Of a stretch of 64,000 nt of DNA, positions 1 through 9,175 are shown piece by piece. The number at the start of each line of letters is the position of its first letter. Within the stretch, counting starts at the first letter, position 1. The notes under the pieces are model-generated. The model saw nothing but the letters and a program-made list of their open reading frames with translations, was not told the origin of the DNA and searched no databases. A program made the position numbers and the translations under genes. Origin of the DNA: Chelatococcus sp. HY11 (GTDB lineage Bacteria > Pseudomonadota > Alphaproteobacteria > Rhizobiales > Beijerinckiaceae); assembly GCF_018398335.1 (NCBI RefSeq), contig NZ_JAHBRX010000001.1:2658001-2722000 (forward strand), written 5' to 3'.

Positions 1-1782
1 CAGGAGACGGCTGAACGAGTTGCGGTAGGCCTCCTCGAAGGCGGTGCGGATCACCGCCTCGCTGACGCCCGTCGTGCCGTTTGTGATGCTCACCGGCAGC
101 GGCACCGACACGGTGTGCGTCTGGCCGACATAATGCATGTCGAGCTCGAACAGCACGTCGATGCGATCGACCGCGAGGCCCGCCGCCTCGACGACGGCCT
201 TCGCCTCGCTCGCCTCGGCGACCATCCGCTTGTCGAGCGCCGCGGCGTCGATGCCTTCGAGGCTCAGGTTCACGGTCTGCACCTGGTCATGCCGGATATC
301 GGCGATGACGCAGCCGAGCGCCGAGGTGACGCCGGGATAGCGCGGCACGAGCGCGGCCTTGAGGCCGACGTCCTTGATCAGCGCGCCGACATGCAGCGCG
401 CCGCCACCGCCGAAGGGCACGGCCGCGAACTTGGCCGGATCATGGCCGCGCTCGATGGAGACGAGGCGAATGGCGCCGGCCATCTTGGCGTCGGCGATAC
501 GGACGATCGCCTCGGCTGCCACCATCACGTCGATGCCCAGGGGCTTCGCCACATGTTCGTCGATCGCGGCGCGCGCCGCCTCGATGTCGAGGCGCTTCAG
601 CATGCCGCCGATCGGCCGGTCGGAATTGATGCGCCCGAGCACGACATTGGCGTCGGTCAGGGTCGGCCGGGTATTGCCCTGCCCGTAGCAGACGGGACCG
701 GGGCGCGAGCCGGCGCTTTCAGGGCCGACCTGCAGCATGCCGCCGGCATCGACATGGGCGATGGAGCCGCCGCCGGCGCCGATGGTGGTGATCTCGATCA
801 TCGGCGTGCGGATGACGAGGCCGAAATCGATGGTGGTCTGGGCCGCGAGCGCCGTCTTGCCGCCGACGACCAGCGAGACGTCGAAGGAAGTGCCGCCGAG
901 ATCGCCGGTGATGACGTTGGGGAAGCCGGCAGCTTCCGAAATCGCCGCTGCCGCGATGACGCCGGCCGCGGGACCGGAGAGCGCGGTGCGCACCGGCAGG
1001 CGGCGCGCCGTCTCGGTCGACATCACGCCGCCGTTCGACTGCACGATGTGGAAGCGCCCGCCAAAGCCCTCGGACTTCAATGCATCATCGAGCTTGCCGA
1101 GATAGCTGCCGACCACCGGCTGCAGATAGGCATTCAGCGCCGTCGTCGAGGTACGCTCGAACTCGCGGATTTCCGGCAGGATCTGGCTTGAGCAGGCGAT
1201 ATTGCCGTTCGGCCAGACTTCGGCGGCAACGGCCAAAGCCTTCTGCTCGTTCTCGGGGTTGGCATAGGCGTTGACGAAGACGATGGCGAGCGCCTCGCAG
1301 CCAGCGGCGACGAGCTCCTTCGCCGCCTTACGCACGGCGTCCTCGTCGAGAGCCTCGCGGATCGTCCCGTCGGCCAGCGTGCGCTCGTTGACCTCAAGCC
1401 TGAGGTCACGGTCGATCACCGGGACGAAATCCCCCCACAGGCCCCAGGTGTGACGCCGGTCGCGCCGACGCATCTCGAGCACATCGCGGAAACCCTTGGT
1501 GGTGATGAGGCCGCAGCGCGCGCCCTTGCGCTCCAGGAGCGCATTCGTGCCGACCGTGGTGCCGTGCACGACGGACGTGAGATCGGCGATCGCACCGAAG
1601 GCCCTCAGGCCGTTGAGGAAGCCGACCGCCTCGTCACCCCGGTTCGAGGGCACCTTGGCCGTGCGGAAAGCCTTGGCCGGCTCATCGTAGAAGAACAGAT
1701 CCGTGAAGGTTCCGCCGACATCGACGCCGACGATGCGCCCCTCGCGATTCTTGACAGGCGCGTTCATGATAGGCGCGTTCAT
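1..1782 (-). CDS. hyuA: Hydantoinase/oxoprolinase subunit A (partial, 3' end outside window)
   Basis: This is the ATP-binding subunit of a HyuAB/oxoprolinase-type enzyme; the family uses ATP to hydrolyse cyclic amides such as 5-oxoproline or N-methylhydantoin, with HyuB as partner. The N-terminus carries the ASKHA phosphate-loop motif GVDVGGTFTD, and later come the family segments GDLGGTSFD and GAGGGSIA. About 594 codons are present; the family is usually near 690 residues, so roughly the last 100 are missing. The ATG at 1782 overlaps the hyuB stop by 4 bases (ATGA). A second in-frame ATG at 1767 follows a 15-base tandem duplication, giving an N-terminus MNAPIMNAPV. The family assignment is firm; the substrate is not known. 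Confidence 0.9.
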   Translation of the reverse strand, partial: MNAPIMNAPVKNREGRIVGVDVGGTFTDLFFYDEPAKAFRTAKVPSNRGDEAVGFLNGLRAFGAIADLTSVVHGTTVGTNALLERKGARCGLITTKGFRDVLEMRRRDRRHTWGLWGDFVPVIDRDLRLEVNERTLADGTIREALDEDAVRKAAKELVAAGCEALAIVFVNAYANPENEQKALAVAAEVWPNGNIACSSQILPEIREFERTSTTALNAYLQPVVGSYLGKLDDALKSEGFGGRFHIVQSNGGVMSTETARRLPVRTALSGPAAGVIAAAAISEAAGFPNVITGDLGGTSFDVSLVVGGKTALAAQTTIDFGLVIRTPMIEITTIGAGGGSIAHVDAGGMLQVGPESAGSRPGPVCYGQGNTRPTLTDANVVLGRINSDRPIGGMLKRLDIEAARAAIDEHVAKPLGIDVMVAAEAIVRIADAKMAGAIRLVSIERGHDPAKFAAVPFGGGGALHVGALIKDVGLKAALVPRYPGVTSALGCVIADIRHDQVQTVNLSLEGIDAAALDKRMVAEASEAKAVVEAAGLAVDRIDVLFELDMHYVGQTHTVSVPLPVSITNGTTGVSEAVIRTAFEEAYRNSFSRLL

Positions 1783-3512
1783 GCCGCGGCTCCCTTGCGG
1801 AGGCTGGCCGTCGCCGCCTCATCGAGTTCCCCGTCGTCGCTCACGACGACCCCATAATCCCGGCGGGCGCTCTCGGCGCTGATGTAGCCGAGGCGCACAT
1901 CCCGCGCGACAAGCGAGGCCGCACGCGCCAGCGGGCTGCCCCAGCCGCCACCGCCCGGCGTCTGCAGTTTCACGGCGCGTCCGGTCGGCACCGGCACGCC
2001 CGTGACCTTGGAGACGAGCGGCGGCGAATGCTCGCCATCCTCCGCCTCCCAGGTGAAGCGGTTCAACCCGGCCGGGCCGCCGCCGAGCACGCCGAAAGGC
2101 GCGACCTTGCCGCGTTCGCCGAGCAGGAAGACTTCCGCGTCGGACAGCGCCTCCACCTCATAGATCGCGCCAAAACCGCCGCGATGGGTGCCAGGGCCGG
2201 CCGAATCCGGCCGTAGCGCCCATTGCCGGAACATCACCGGATAGCTCGCCTCGAGAATTTCGAGCGGCGGGATCGTCGCCGTCGAGATCGGGTTGTTGGC
2301 GTGGTTGAGGCCGTCCGTTTCCGGGTTGCCGCCCATGCCGCCGCCGAAGAAGGAGAACATCACCCAGCGGTCGCCATTGGCACGATGGCCGGCGAAGGAG
2401 AGCGCGTTGATGGTGCCGAAGGGCGCGGCGGTCGCGCGCTCGGGATCGGCCTTTGCCAACGCGCCGAGCACCACGCCGATGAGGCGCAGGATGGTCTCGG
2501 TGTAGCCCGCCATCGGCTTCGGGGCGGTCGCGCCGAGCAAGGTGGTCGGCGGGATGACGAAATCGATCGGCCTGAGGCAGCCCGCATTGGCGGGCACATC
2601 CGTGAAGATATGCTTCAGCGCCACGTAGCAGGCGGCCGCCGTCGTCGCGTAGGAGATGTTGATCGGCCCCTGAGCCGGCGGTGACGAGCGCGAGAAATCG
2701 AGCGTCATCGTCTCGCCGGCGATGGTGAGATCGAGCGCGACGGTGAGCACGTCGTCGGTGATGCCGTCGTTGTCGAGCACGTCCTCGAAGGAATAGCGGC
2801 CGTCCGGCAGGGCGCGGATGGCGCTGCGCATCAGCGCCTCGGCACGATCGGAGAAGGCCTCGAAAGCCGCCGACACGGTCGCCGGGCTGTATTCGTCGAG
2901 AAGGGACTCGAAGCGGCGCTGGCCGAGATCGAGGGCGTTGAGCTGCCCGTTGAGATCGCCCCAGTTCGACGTCGGAACACGGGAATTCGCGGCGAGCAGG
3001 TCGACGATATCCTGGTTCAGCTTGCCGGCGGAGAACAACTTGACCGGCGGGAAGCGCACGCCTTCCTGGAAGCTCTCGGTGGCCTTGGGGTTGTAGCCAC
3101 CCGGCACATTGCCGCCGATATCGAGCCAATGGCCGGCGGAGGCGAGCCAGCAGAACAGCTCCCCGTTGCGGAAGATCGGCCGCACCAAGCGGAAGTCGTT
3201 GAGATGGGTGCCGCCCACATAGGGGTCGTTGAACAGGAAGGTGTCGCCTTCCTCAAGGCCGCCCTCGCGCGCCACCTTGTCGATCACCGCCTTGACCGCG
3301 AAGGCCATGGCGCCGACGAAGATGGGCAGGCCGTTGGTGCCCTGCACCAGCGTCGCGCCGGTCGTCGCATGGTAGAGGCCGTGGCAGGCATCCCGCGCCT
3401 CGGCGATGATCGGGTTGAACGCCGAGCGATACAGCGTGGCGTCCATCTCGTCCGCGATCTGCTCCAGGCGCCCCTTGAGCACGGCAAGGGTGACAGGATC
3501 GATACTCGTCAT
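1779..3512 (-). CDS. hyuB: Hydantoinase B/oxoprolinase subunit B
   Basis: This 577-residue protein is the partner of HyuA; in characterised HyuAB and oxoprolinase enzymes this subunit carries out the hydrolysis of the phosphorylated cyclic amide. The family segments FNDPYVGGTHLNDF (about residues 93-106), HWLDIGGNVPGG (about 128-139) and the C-terminal GGGGWGSPLAR are all present, and the length is normal. It starts with ATG at 3512, overlapping the stop of the lyase gene upstream by 4 bases, and its own stop overlaps hyuA by 4 bases, so the three are translationally coupled. The substrate could be a hydantoin, lactam or imide; nothing in the protein itself decides this. Confidence 0.92.
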   Translation of the reverse strand: MTSIDPVTLAVLKGRLEQIADEMDATLYRSAFNPIIAEARDACHGLYHATTGATLVQGTNGLPIFVGAMAFAVKAVIDKVAREGGLEEGDTFLFNDPYVGGTHLNDFRLVRPIFRNGELFCWLASAGHWLDIGGNVPGGYNPKATESFQEGVRFPPVKLFSAGKLNQDIVDLLAANSRVPTSNWGDLNGQLNALDLGQRRFESLLDEYSPATVSAAFEAFSDRAEALMRSAIRALPDGRYSFEDVLDNDGITDDVLTVALDLTIAGETMTLDFSRSSPPAQGPINISYATTAAACYVALKHIFTDVPANAGCLRPIDFVIPPTTLLGATAPKPMAGYTETILRLIGVVLGALAKADPERATAAPFGTINALSFAGHRANGDRWVMFSFFGGGMGGNPETDGLNHANNPISTATIPPLEILEASYPVMFRQWALRPDSAGPGTHRGGFGAIYEVEALSDAEVFLLGERGKVAPFGVLGGGPAGLNRFTWEAEDGEHSPPLVSKVTGVPVPTGRAVKLQTPGGGGWGSPLARAASLVARDVRLGYISAESARRDYGVVVSDDGELDEAATASLRKGAAA

Positions 3513-4387
3513 GCCGCGGGTTCCTTCTTGAAATCCTCGTAGGTGCGCCCGAGAGCCAGTAACTCTGGTGTGCCGATCAGCGCGTTCAGGGCGTTGAAAT
3601 CGAACATCCGGTCCTTGAACGGATCGTTCGTGCCGTTGACCTTCAGCGAGCTGTAATAGTCCTGCGCGGTGCGGGCGAGCGCGCGCACGATGCCGCCGGG
3701 GAAGATCACGATCTTGAAGCCGAGATCGCCGAGCTCGTCGGCGCTGGCGAGTGGCGTGTCGCCGCCTTCCACCATATTGGCGAGCAGCGGGAGTGTGCCG
3801 CCAAGCGCGCTGGTCACAGCCACCAGCTGCTCCCTGGACCGTGGCGCTTCGACGAAGAGCACGTCCGCGCCAGCCTCGGCATAGAGATGCGCGCGTTCGA
3901 TCGCGCTCTCAAGCCCTTCGACAGCCACCGCATCGGTGCGCGCCACGATCAGCGTCTCTTCACTGACACGGGCATCGACAGCCGCCTTGACCTTGCCGGC
4001 CATCTCACCGGCACTGACCAGGCTCTTGTCCTGCAGATGGCCGCAGCGCTTCGGCAGCGTCTGGTCCTCGAGCTGGATGGCCGTGGCGCCGGCCCGCTCG
4101 AACAGCCGCACGGTGCGCTGCACGTTGAGAGCGTTGCCATAGCCGTTGTCAGCGTCGACGATGAGCGCCGTCGGTACCCGATCCCGGACGAGGGTGATGA
4201 CGTCGGCCACCTCGTTCATCGAGACGAGCCCGATATCCGAGCGCCCCAGGCGCGTGTAGGCAATCGCCGCGCCGGACAGATAGAGCGCCTCGAAACCGGC
4301 CGCGGCGGCGATCGATGCGGTGAGCGCGTCATAGATCCCGGGGGCGACAACCGGCGCCTTCTCCGTCAGTCTCTGCTTCAGAGTCAT
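3509..4387 (-). CDS. Isocitrate lyase/PEP mutase superfamily C-C lyase
   Basis: A 292-residue TIM-barrel protein of the isocitrate lyase/PEP mutase superfamily. It has the metal-binding stretch DADNGYG (residues 78-84) and the lyase signature KRCGH (residues 113-117), whose Cys is the catalytic base in isocitrate, 2-methylisocitrate and 2,3-dimethylmalate lyases; phosphonomutases lack it. It should therefore split a (substituted) malate-type acid into a 2-oxo acid plus a carboxylic acid. The ATG at 4387 was chosen because it lies one base from the stop of the MmgE/PrpD gene and gives the family N-terminus; the frame stays open upstream only as a shadow of that gene. The exact substrate is inferred from context, not seen. 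Confidence 0.88.
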   Translation of the reverse strand: MTLKQRLTEKAPVVAPGIYDALTASIAAAAGFEALYLSGAAIAYTRLGRSDIGLVSMNEVADVITLVRDRVPTALIVDADNGYGNALNVQRTVRLFERAGATAIQLEDQTLPKRCGHLQDKSLVSAGEMAGKVKAAVDARVSEETLIVARTDAVAVEGLESAIERAHLYAEAGADVLFVEAPRSREQLVAVTSALGGTLPLLANMVEGGDTPLASADELGDLGFKIVIFPGGIVRALARTAQDYYSSLKVNGTNDPFKDRMFDFNALNALIGTPELLALGRTYEDFKKEPAA

Positions 4388-4388
4388 A

Positions 4389-5807
4389 TCAATGATCCTC
4401 GAGCGCCGGCTCCGCGAGCAGCGCGTCCAAATCGTCAAGGCCGGTTGCCTCGTCCAGCCCGTCGATCGCCTGCCGGATGCGGGTCGCGTGGTTCTCGCCC
4501 CAGACCGGCACGGCCAGTTCCATGAATTTCGCGATGACCTCGTCGGGACCATAAGGGTCCACCGCGTCGCCGCGGTTGGTGAAGGTCTGGCCGCTGAGGA
4601 CGCGACCATCGGCCAGACGGATCGTAACGCGCGCCGGGCGCTTGTCCGGCAGCATGGCGCTCATCGCCGGGTCCTCGTCGACCTTCACCCGTTTGGCCAG
4701 TTCGAGGATGCGCGCGTCGCCCAGCGCGGGCGCGCGGAAGGCCGGCACGGAGGCACTGCCATGGGCGATCGTGGTGGCGACGGCGAAGGGTAGCGAGAAT
4801 TTCGCGGCCAGCATGTTGGCGGGCTCCTGCCCGTCGAGCTGCGCCGCCCAGACATAGGTCACCACGTCGATACCGGCGATGTCTGCGGGATCGATCGGGC
4901 CGTGCTCGGCGATAAGCTTCGCCACCACATCGAGCGCCCCATGGGTGAAGCGACAGGCGGCGTGGCGCTTGAAGTAGTTGCGCTCAATCTCCCAGCGGGC
5001 GCCGAGCTCCTCCACCATCACATCGGGGTTGAAGCCTTCCGCCAGGATGCCGCTGTAGACGGTCCGCACGCCGTCGATCTCACCCGAGAAGCCGCTCGCC
5101 ACCAGATCCCAGGCGGTGAGGCCATTGCGGGCGGAGAAGCCGGCGAAGCTGTTGCGCACGGTGGCGCCTTCGAGCATGGCGCGCAGGCTGGCGCCGACGC
5201 TGAGCGTCGAGGACACATTGATGGTCGCGACGAGCGCGTCGGTATCGGCGCCTTCCAGATAGGCCGCCGCGAAGGCGGCCCCCACGGTGCCCCAGGTGCC
5301 GTGCGGATGCACGGTCGTCCGCAGACGCGAGGCAGCGCCGATCCGCGCGCCCACCTCATAGCCGAGAATGAAGGCGAGCAGGAAATCCCGGCCATTGACC
5401 TCTGACAGTGGCCTCGCCGCCAGCGCCGCCGGCAGGACGTGAATGCCGGGATGGCCGCGCGCGAAGGAATTGCCCTCGTCGAGTTCCAGCATGGTGCCGG
5501 CGACGCCGTTCGCGAAAGCGGCATCGTCGGCGCGCAGACGGCGCCCAGCGCCGATGGCGGCCGCACCTTCTGTCCCGCCCCGGCGCGCGAGACGCGCCAC
5601 CAGCGCGCGCGTTTCCGGCTCCTGCATGCCGGCTGCGACCGCGCCGACGCAATCCAGGATCACAAGCTTCGCCTGGGCGACGAGCGCCTCGTCGAGGTCG
5701 TCGAAATCAAGCGCCCTGGCGAATTCCGCGAAACAGACGAGCCAGGCCGGTTGCGGCTCGGCCAGCAGCACCGAGGCCGGCACGACGTTTGGGGTCACGA
5801 TGCCCAT
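4389..5807 (-). CDS. MmgE/PrpD family protein
   Basis: A 472-residue member of the MmgE/PrpD fold, which includes 2-methylcitrate dehydratase, cis-aconitate decarboxylase and iminodisuccinate epimerase. The family stretches ANGVAGTMLELDEG, HPGIHVLPAALA and HAACRFTHGALD (the last around the conserved His-Cys region) are present and the length is normal. An AAGGAAAAG ribosome-binding site precedes the ATG at 5807. It sits 11 bases after livF and 1 base before the lyase gene, so it is part of the catabolic operon. A dehydratase, isomerase or epimerase acting on a dicarboxylic or tricarboxylic acid is likely; the family is too diverse to say which. Confidence 0.9.
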   Translation of the reverse strand: MGIVTPNVVPASVLLAEPQPAWLVCFAEFARALDFDDLDEALVAQAKLVILDCVGAVAAGMQEPETRALVARLARRGGTEGAAAIGAGRRLRADDAAFANGVAGTMLELDEGNSFARGHPGIHVLPAALAARPLSEVNGRDFLLAFILGYEVGARIGAASRLRTTVHPHGTWGTVGAAFAAAYLEGADTDALVATINVSSTLSVGASLRAMLEGATVRNSFAGFSARNGLTAWDLVASGFSGEIDGVRTVYSGILAEGFNPDVMVEELGARWEIERNYFKRHAACRFTHGALDVVAKLIAEHGPIDPADIAGIDVVTYVWAAQLDGQEPANMLAAKFSLPFAVATTIAHGSASVPAFRAPALGDARILELAKRVKVDEDPAMSAMLPDKRPARVTIRLADGRVLSGQTFTNRGDAVDPYGPDEVIAKFMELAVPVWGENHATRIRQAIDGLDEATGLDDLDALLAEPALEDH

Positions 5808-5818
5808 TTGGCTTTTCC

Positions 5819-6520
5819 TTACAATCCGAGATAGGCGCGCTTGAGCTCGGGATCGCTCGCGATGCTTTCAGCCGTCCCTGCCATGGTGACGACGCCGTTC
5901 TCGATGATGTAGGCGCGTTGCGCGATCTCCAGCGACTGCACCACATTCTGCTCGACCAGCATGATCGGCATGCCGTCCGCGTTGAGCTTGCGGATCAGCG
6001 TGAACATCTCCTCGACGAGGAGAGGCGACAGGCCGAGCGAAGGCTCGTCCAGGATGAGGAGGCGCGGTTCCGCCATCATGCCACGGCCGATGGCGACCAT
6101 CTGCTGCTCGCCGCCGGAGAGCGTGCCGGCCGCCTGGCCCATGCGCTCGCGCAGACGCGGGAAGGTCTCGAAGACGCGCTCCAGATTGCGGGCGCGGTTG
6201 TTCTTCCCCCGGCGGTAGCTGCCGAGCTCCAGATTTTCCCGCACATTCATGTTCGGGAAGATCTTGCGGCCTTCGGGCACATGGATGAGCCCGGCCTCGA
6301 CGATCGCGGTGGAAGCCGCGCCCATCAGCGGACGGCCCTCGAACGTGATCGATCCGGCGCGGGGAGTCAGAACGCCGGACAGAACCTTGTTGAGCGTCGT
6401 CTTGCCCACGCCGTTCGAGCCGAGCACCGCGACGATCTCACCGCTGTGCACGGAGATATCGATGCCGCGCAGCACCTCGACCTCGCCGTAACCGGCGCGC
6501 AGACCGGAGATCTCAAGCAT
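5819..6520 (-). CDS. livF: Branched-chain-type ABC transporter ATPase (LivF)
   Basis: This is the second ATPase of a Liv-type importer. Walker A is GSNGVGKT, the signature is LSGGEQQ and Walker B is LLILDEPSLGLSP, followed by the ABC H-loop region. The start at 6520 is preferred over an ATG at 6538 because GAGGAGG lies at the right distance upstream and MLEISGLRAGYG is the normal LivF N-terminus; it overlaps livG by 8 bases. The 233-residue length is usual. With livG, livM, livH and the binding protein it forms a complete importer that, by context, brings in the substrate of the surrounding catabolic genes rather than necessarily an amino acid. Confidence 0.95.
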   Translation of the reverse strand: MLEISGLRAGYGEVEVLRGIDISVHSGEIVAVLGSNGVGKTTLNKVLSGVLTPRAGSITFEGRPLMGAASTAIVEAGLIHVPEGRKIFPNMNVRENLELGSYRRGKNNRARNLERVFETFPRLRERMGQAAGTLSGGEQQMVAIGRGMMAEPRLLILDEPSLGLSPLLVEEMFTLIRKLNADGMPIMLVEQNVVQSLEIAQRAYIIENGVVTMAGTAESIASDPELKRAYLGL

Positions 6521-7262
6521 GGCTCGCCTCCTCGGCACGCAGACGGTCAGCGGCGCCCTTGCCGAGATAGGCCTCGACCACGTGGGGATCGATGCAGACC
6601 TCGCGTGGCGTGCCCTGGGCGATCATCTTGCCCTGCGCCAGCACATAAACTTCGTCGCACAGGTTCATCACCGCCTGCATGACGTGCTCGATCATCAGGA
6701 TCGTCACGCCCTCGTCGCGGATGGCACGGATGACCGGCACGATATCGCGGATCTCGGAGGGGTTGAGCCCCGCCAGCACCTCGTCCAGCAGCAGGAGCTT
6801 CGGCTCCGTCGCGAGCGCCCGCGCCAGCTCCAGCCGCTTGCGGCCGGCAACCGTGAGGCTTGACGCCGGCTTGTCGAGATCGCCGCCGAGGCCGACGCGC
6901 CGCGCGACGGCTTCCGCCTTCTCATGGGCTTCCGCCGCGCGCGCATGGCGCAGATAGGCGCCGACGGCGATGTTCTCGCGTACGTCGAGGCCAGCGAAGG
7001 GCTGCACGATCTGGAACGTGCGGGCGATGCCGAGCTTCGCCCGCTCGTGCGCCGGCAGCGGCGTGATATCGCTGCCCTCGAAGAAGACGCGTCCGGCGGT
7101 CGGATCGAGAAAGCCGGCGATGATGGCGAACAACGTGGTCTTGCCGGCACCGTTCGGGCCGATGAGACCGACGATGCGGCCCTTGTCGACCTTGAGCGAG
7201 GCGCCGCCGACGGCCGTGAGGCCGCCGAAGCGCATCGTGATATCCTTGACCTCGAGCATCAC
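6513..7262 (-). CDS. livG: Branched-chain-type ABC transporter ATPase (LivG)
   Basis: This is the first ATPase of the Liv-type importer, 249 residues. Walker A is GPNGAGKTT and Walker B is LLLLDEVLAGLNP; the signature region reads LTVAGRKRLELARA, a departure from the classical LSGGQ seen in several LivG proteins. The C-terminal extension after the ABC core (HVVEAYLGKG) is the LivG hallmark. The ATG at 7262 overlaps the livM stop by 4 bases; a second ATG at 7259 is possible. It works on the inner face of the membrane with LivF and the LivHM permeases. Confidence 0.95.
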   Translation of the reverse strand: MMLEVKDITMRFGGLTAVGGASLKVDKGRIVGLIGPNGAGKTTLFAIIAGFLDPTAGRVFFEGSDITPLPAHERAKLGIARTFQIVQPFAGLDVRENIAVGAYLRHARAAEAHEKAEAVARRVGLGGDLDKPASSLTVAGRKRLELARALATEPKLLLLDEVLAGLNPSEIRDIVPVIRAIRDEGVTILMIEHVMQAVMNLCDEVYVLAQGKMIAQGTPREVCIDPHVVEAYLGKGAADRLRAEEASHA

Positions 7263-8242
7263 GCGGTCTCCCCGGCGGTTTTGGCCACGGGCTGCGACTT
7301 GAAGCGGAGCTTGCGCAGAAGACCAAGCACGCCTCCCGGCGCGAAGGCCACCACCACGATCAGGACCGCGCCGTAGACCGCGAGATCAATGCCCGCGACA
7401 CGGCCGGCCAGAAGCTTGCTGGCTTCGCCGAGCCCGTGCAGCGTGAAGGCTCCGATGATCGGCCCGAGCACGAGACCCCGCCCTCCGACCATCGGCGCAA
7501 GCAGCGCCTCGACGGAGATCCAAAGGCCATAGGCGATGTTGGCATCGATATAGAGGAAATATTGCAGGTAAAGGCAGCCGGCGACCGCCGTCAGCGCCGC
7601 CGACACCGTGATCGCCTTCAGCTTGACCGACAGGACGTCGACGCCAAGGGCCCGCGCGGCTTCCTCGTTCTCGCGCACGGCGACAAGCTGTGCGCCGAAG
7701 CGCGAGTTGGTGATCATCTGGCAGACAATGAGCCCGACCGCGACGAAACCGAGCGCCAACCAGAGAAAGGCCGCGCGGCTGGTGAACTGCATGTTCCAGA
7801 AGCCGACATCGAGCTTCATCAGCATGCCTGCGGCACCGCCCGTGAAGCCCGCCGCATTGGCGAGGATGCGCAGCACCTCGGCGAAGGCGAGCGTGACGAG
7901 AGCGAAATAGGATCCGCGCAGACCCGCCCGGAACGACAGAAAGCCAATGACCCAGCCGACCGCCGCGCCACAGGCGACCGCGACCGCGGTCGCTACCCAG
8001 GCATTGATGCCAAAACGCACCTGCAGGATGGCGGACACATAGGCGCCGGTGCCGAAGAAGGCCGCATGGCCGAAGGACGATTGCCCGCCGACGCCGCCGA
8101 GAAGGTTCCAGCCCTGCGCCGCCAGCGCGATGATCAACACGAAGACGACGAAGTTGAGAACGACGTTCGATGTCACCGCGAAGGGCAGGAGCGCGAGGAG
8201 CGCGACAATGAGAATGATCGGGATATAGCCGCGTCGCGTCAT
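7259..8242 (-). CDS. livM: Branched-chain-type ABC transporter permease (LivM)
   Basis: A 327-residue inner-membrane permease with about nine hydrophobic segments and the LivM signature GGQSSFGHAAFFGTGAYV near residue 55. The ATG at 8242 gives a standard N-terminus, MTRRGYIPIILIVALLAL, and overlaps the livH stop by 4 bases; a longer open frame upstream is only a shadow of livH. It pairs with LivH to form the translocation channel. Substrate choice is set mainly by the periplasmic binding protein encoded upstream. Confidence 0.95.
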   Translation of the reverse strand: MTRRGYIPIILIVALLALLPFAVTSNVVLNFVVFVLIIALAAQGWNLLGGVGGQSSFGHAAFFGTGAYVSAILQVRFGINAWVATAVAVACGAAVGWVIGFLSFRAGLRGSYFALVTLAFAEVLRILANAAGFTGGAAGMLMKLDVGFWNMQFTSRAAFLWLALGFVAVGLIVCQMITNSRFGAQLVAVRENEEAARALGVDVLSVKLKAITVSAALTAVAGCLYLQYFLYIDANIAYGLWISVEALLAPMVGGRGLVLGPIIGAFTLHGLGEASKLLAGRVAGIDLAVYGAVLIVVVAFAPGGVLGLLRKLRFKSQPVAKTAGETA

Positions 8243-9111
8243 GCCCGTGCTCCGAACAGACCGGTGGGCCGGAACAGCAGCACCAGGATGAAGATGAGGA
8301 AGATGCCGATCTGGCCGAGGCTTTCGCCCAGGAACAGGCCGCAGAGGCTTTCCACGACACCGATGAAGAGACCGCCGATCAGCGCGCCAGTGATCGAACC
8401 CATGCCGCCGAGCACGACGATGGTGAAGGCGACCAGCACGAAGGCACCGCCGACGCGCGGATTGACGTAGAAGGTGGGCATCAGCAGGCAAGCGGCGATC
8501 GCGAGCGTCGCGCAGCCGATGCCGAAGGTCACTGCGAAGACATGGGACACGTTGATGCCGACGAGGCGCGCGCCGAGCTTTTCCTTGGCAACCGCGCGGA
8601 TGGCCTTGCCCGTGTCGGTGCGGGCGAGCAGCAGCCACAGAAGGGCCGTGACAACCACAGCGCCAACGAAGCCGAAGAGCCGCGCCTGCGAGATCAGAAG
8701 CGGCCCAACCTCGAATACATTGAACGAATAGTCCGTCGAGAGACTGCGTGTATCGGAGTGGAAGCCGGCCAGGAGCGCATTCTCGATGACGATGGAAAGG
8801 CCGAGCGTGACGAGAAGGATGTTGCCATCGTCACCATGGCTCGAAGGGCCGATGATAAAGCGCTGCACGGCATAGCCGAGCGCAAAGAAGATCAAGGTGA
8901 GCGGCAGGATCGCCAGATAGGGATCAAGTCCAAGAAAAGTATGGGCTAGCCAAACAGCAAACATCGCGCAGGTCAGGAAGGCACCATGCGCGAAGTTGAT
9001 GATGTGCAAGACGCCATAAACCAGCGTCAGACCCAGCGCGATGAGCGCATAGACCGCACCGGTCAGAAGGCCATTGAGCATGGCTTCCGCGACGATGGGA
9101 AGGGAATACAT
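8239..9111 (-). CDS. livH: Branched-chain-type ABC transporter permease (LivH)
   Basis: A 290-residue permease with about eight membrane segments. The family N-terminus, with AYALIALGLTLVYGVLHIINFAHGAF, matches LivH; the GLTLVYG and INFAHG segments are its usual signature. The gene follows the binding-protein gene after a 64-base gap that contains a strong hairpin, and overlaps livM by 4 bases. It forms the membrane channel with LivM. Confidence 0.95.
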   Translation of the reverse strand: MYSLPIVAEAMLNGLLTGAVYALIALGLTLVYGVLHIINFAHGAFLTCAMFAVWLAHTFLGLDPYLAILPLTLIFFALGYAVQRFIIGPSSHGDDGNILLVTLGLSIVIENALLAGFHSDTRSLSTDYSFNVFEVGPLLISQARLFGFVGAVVVTALLWLLLARTDTGKAIRAVAKEKLGARLVGINVSHVFAVTFGIGCATLAIAACLLMPTFYVNPRVGGAFVLVAFTIVVLGGMGSITGALIGGLFIGVVESLCGLFLGESLGQIGIFLIFILVLLFRPTGLFGARA

Positions 9112-9140
9112 CGAGCGATCCGCCTACAATAAAGGGGAAG

Positions 9141-9167
9141 CGGGCGACGCGAAAGATGCGTCGCCCG
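9141..9167 (-). terminator. Intercistronic hairpin between binding-protein and permease genes
   Basis: A perfect 10-base inverted repeat, CGGGCGACGC and GCGTCGCCCG around a 7-base loop, starts 8 bases after the stop of the binding-protein gene and lies before livH. There is no run of T on the transcribed side, so it is more likely a partial terminator or a 3' RNA stabiliser that lets the binding protein be made in excess over the membrane parts, a common arrangement in ABC import operons. Confidence 0.6.
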
Positions 9168-9175
9168 GAGGAAGG

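Noticed and set aside
115-1191. 358-residue open frame on the plus strand over hyuA
   Set aside because: It is rich in Arg, Asp, His and Ala with no domain sense, and lies opposite a clear hydantoinase A gene. GC-rich codon bias opens such shadow frames.
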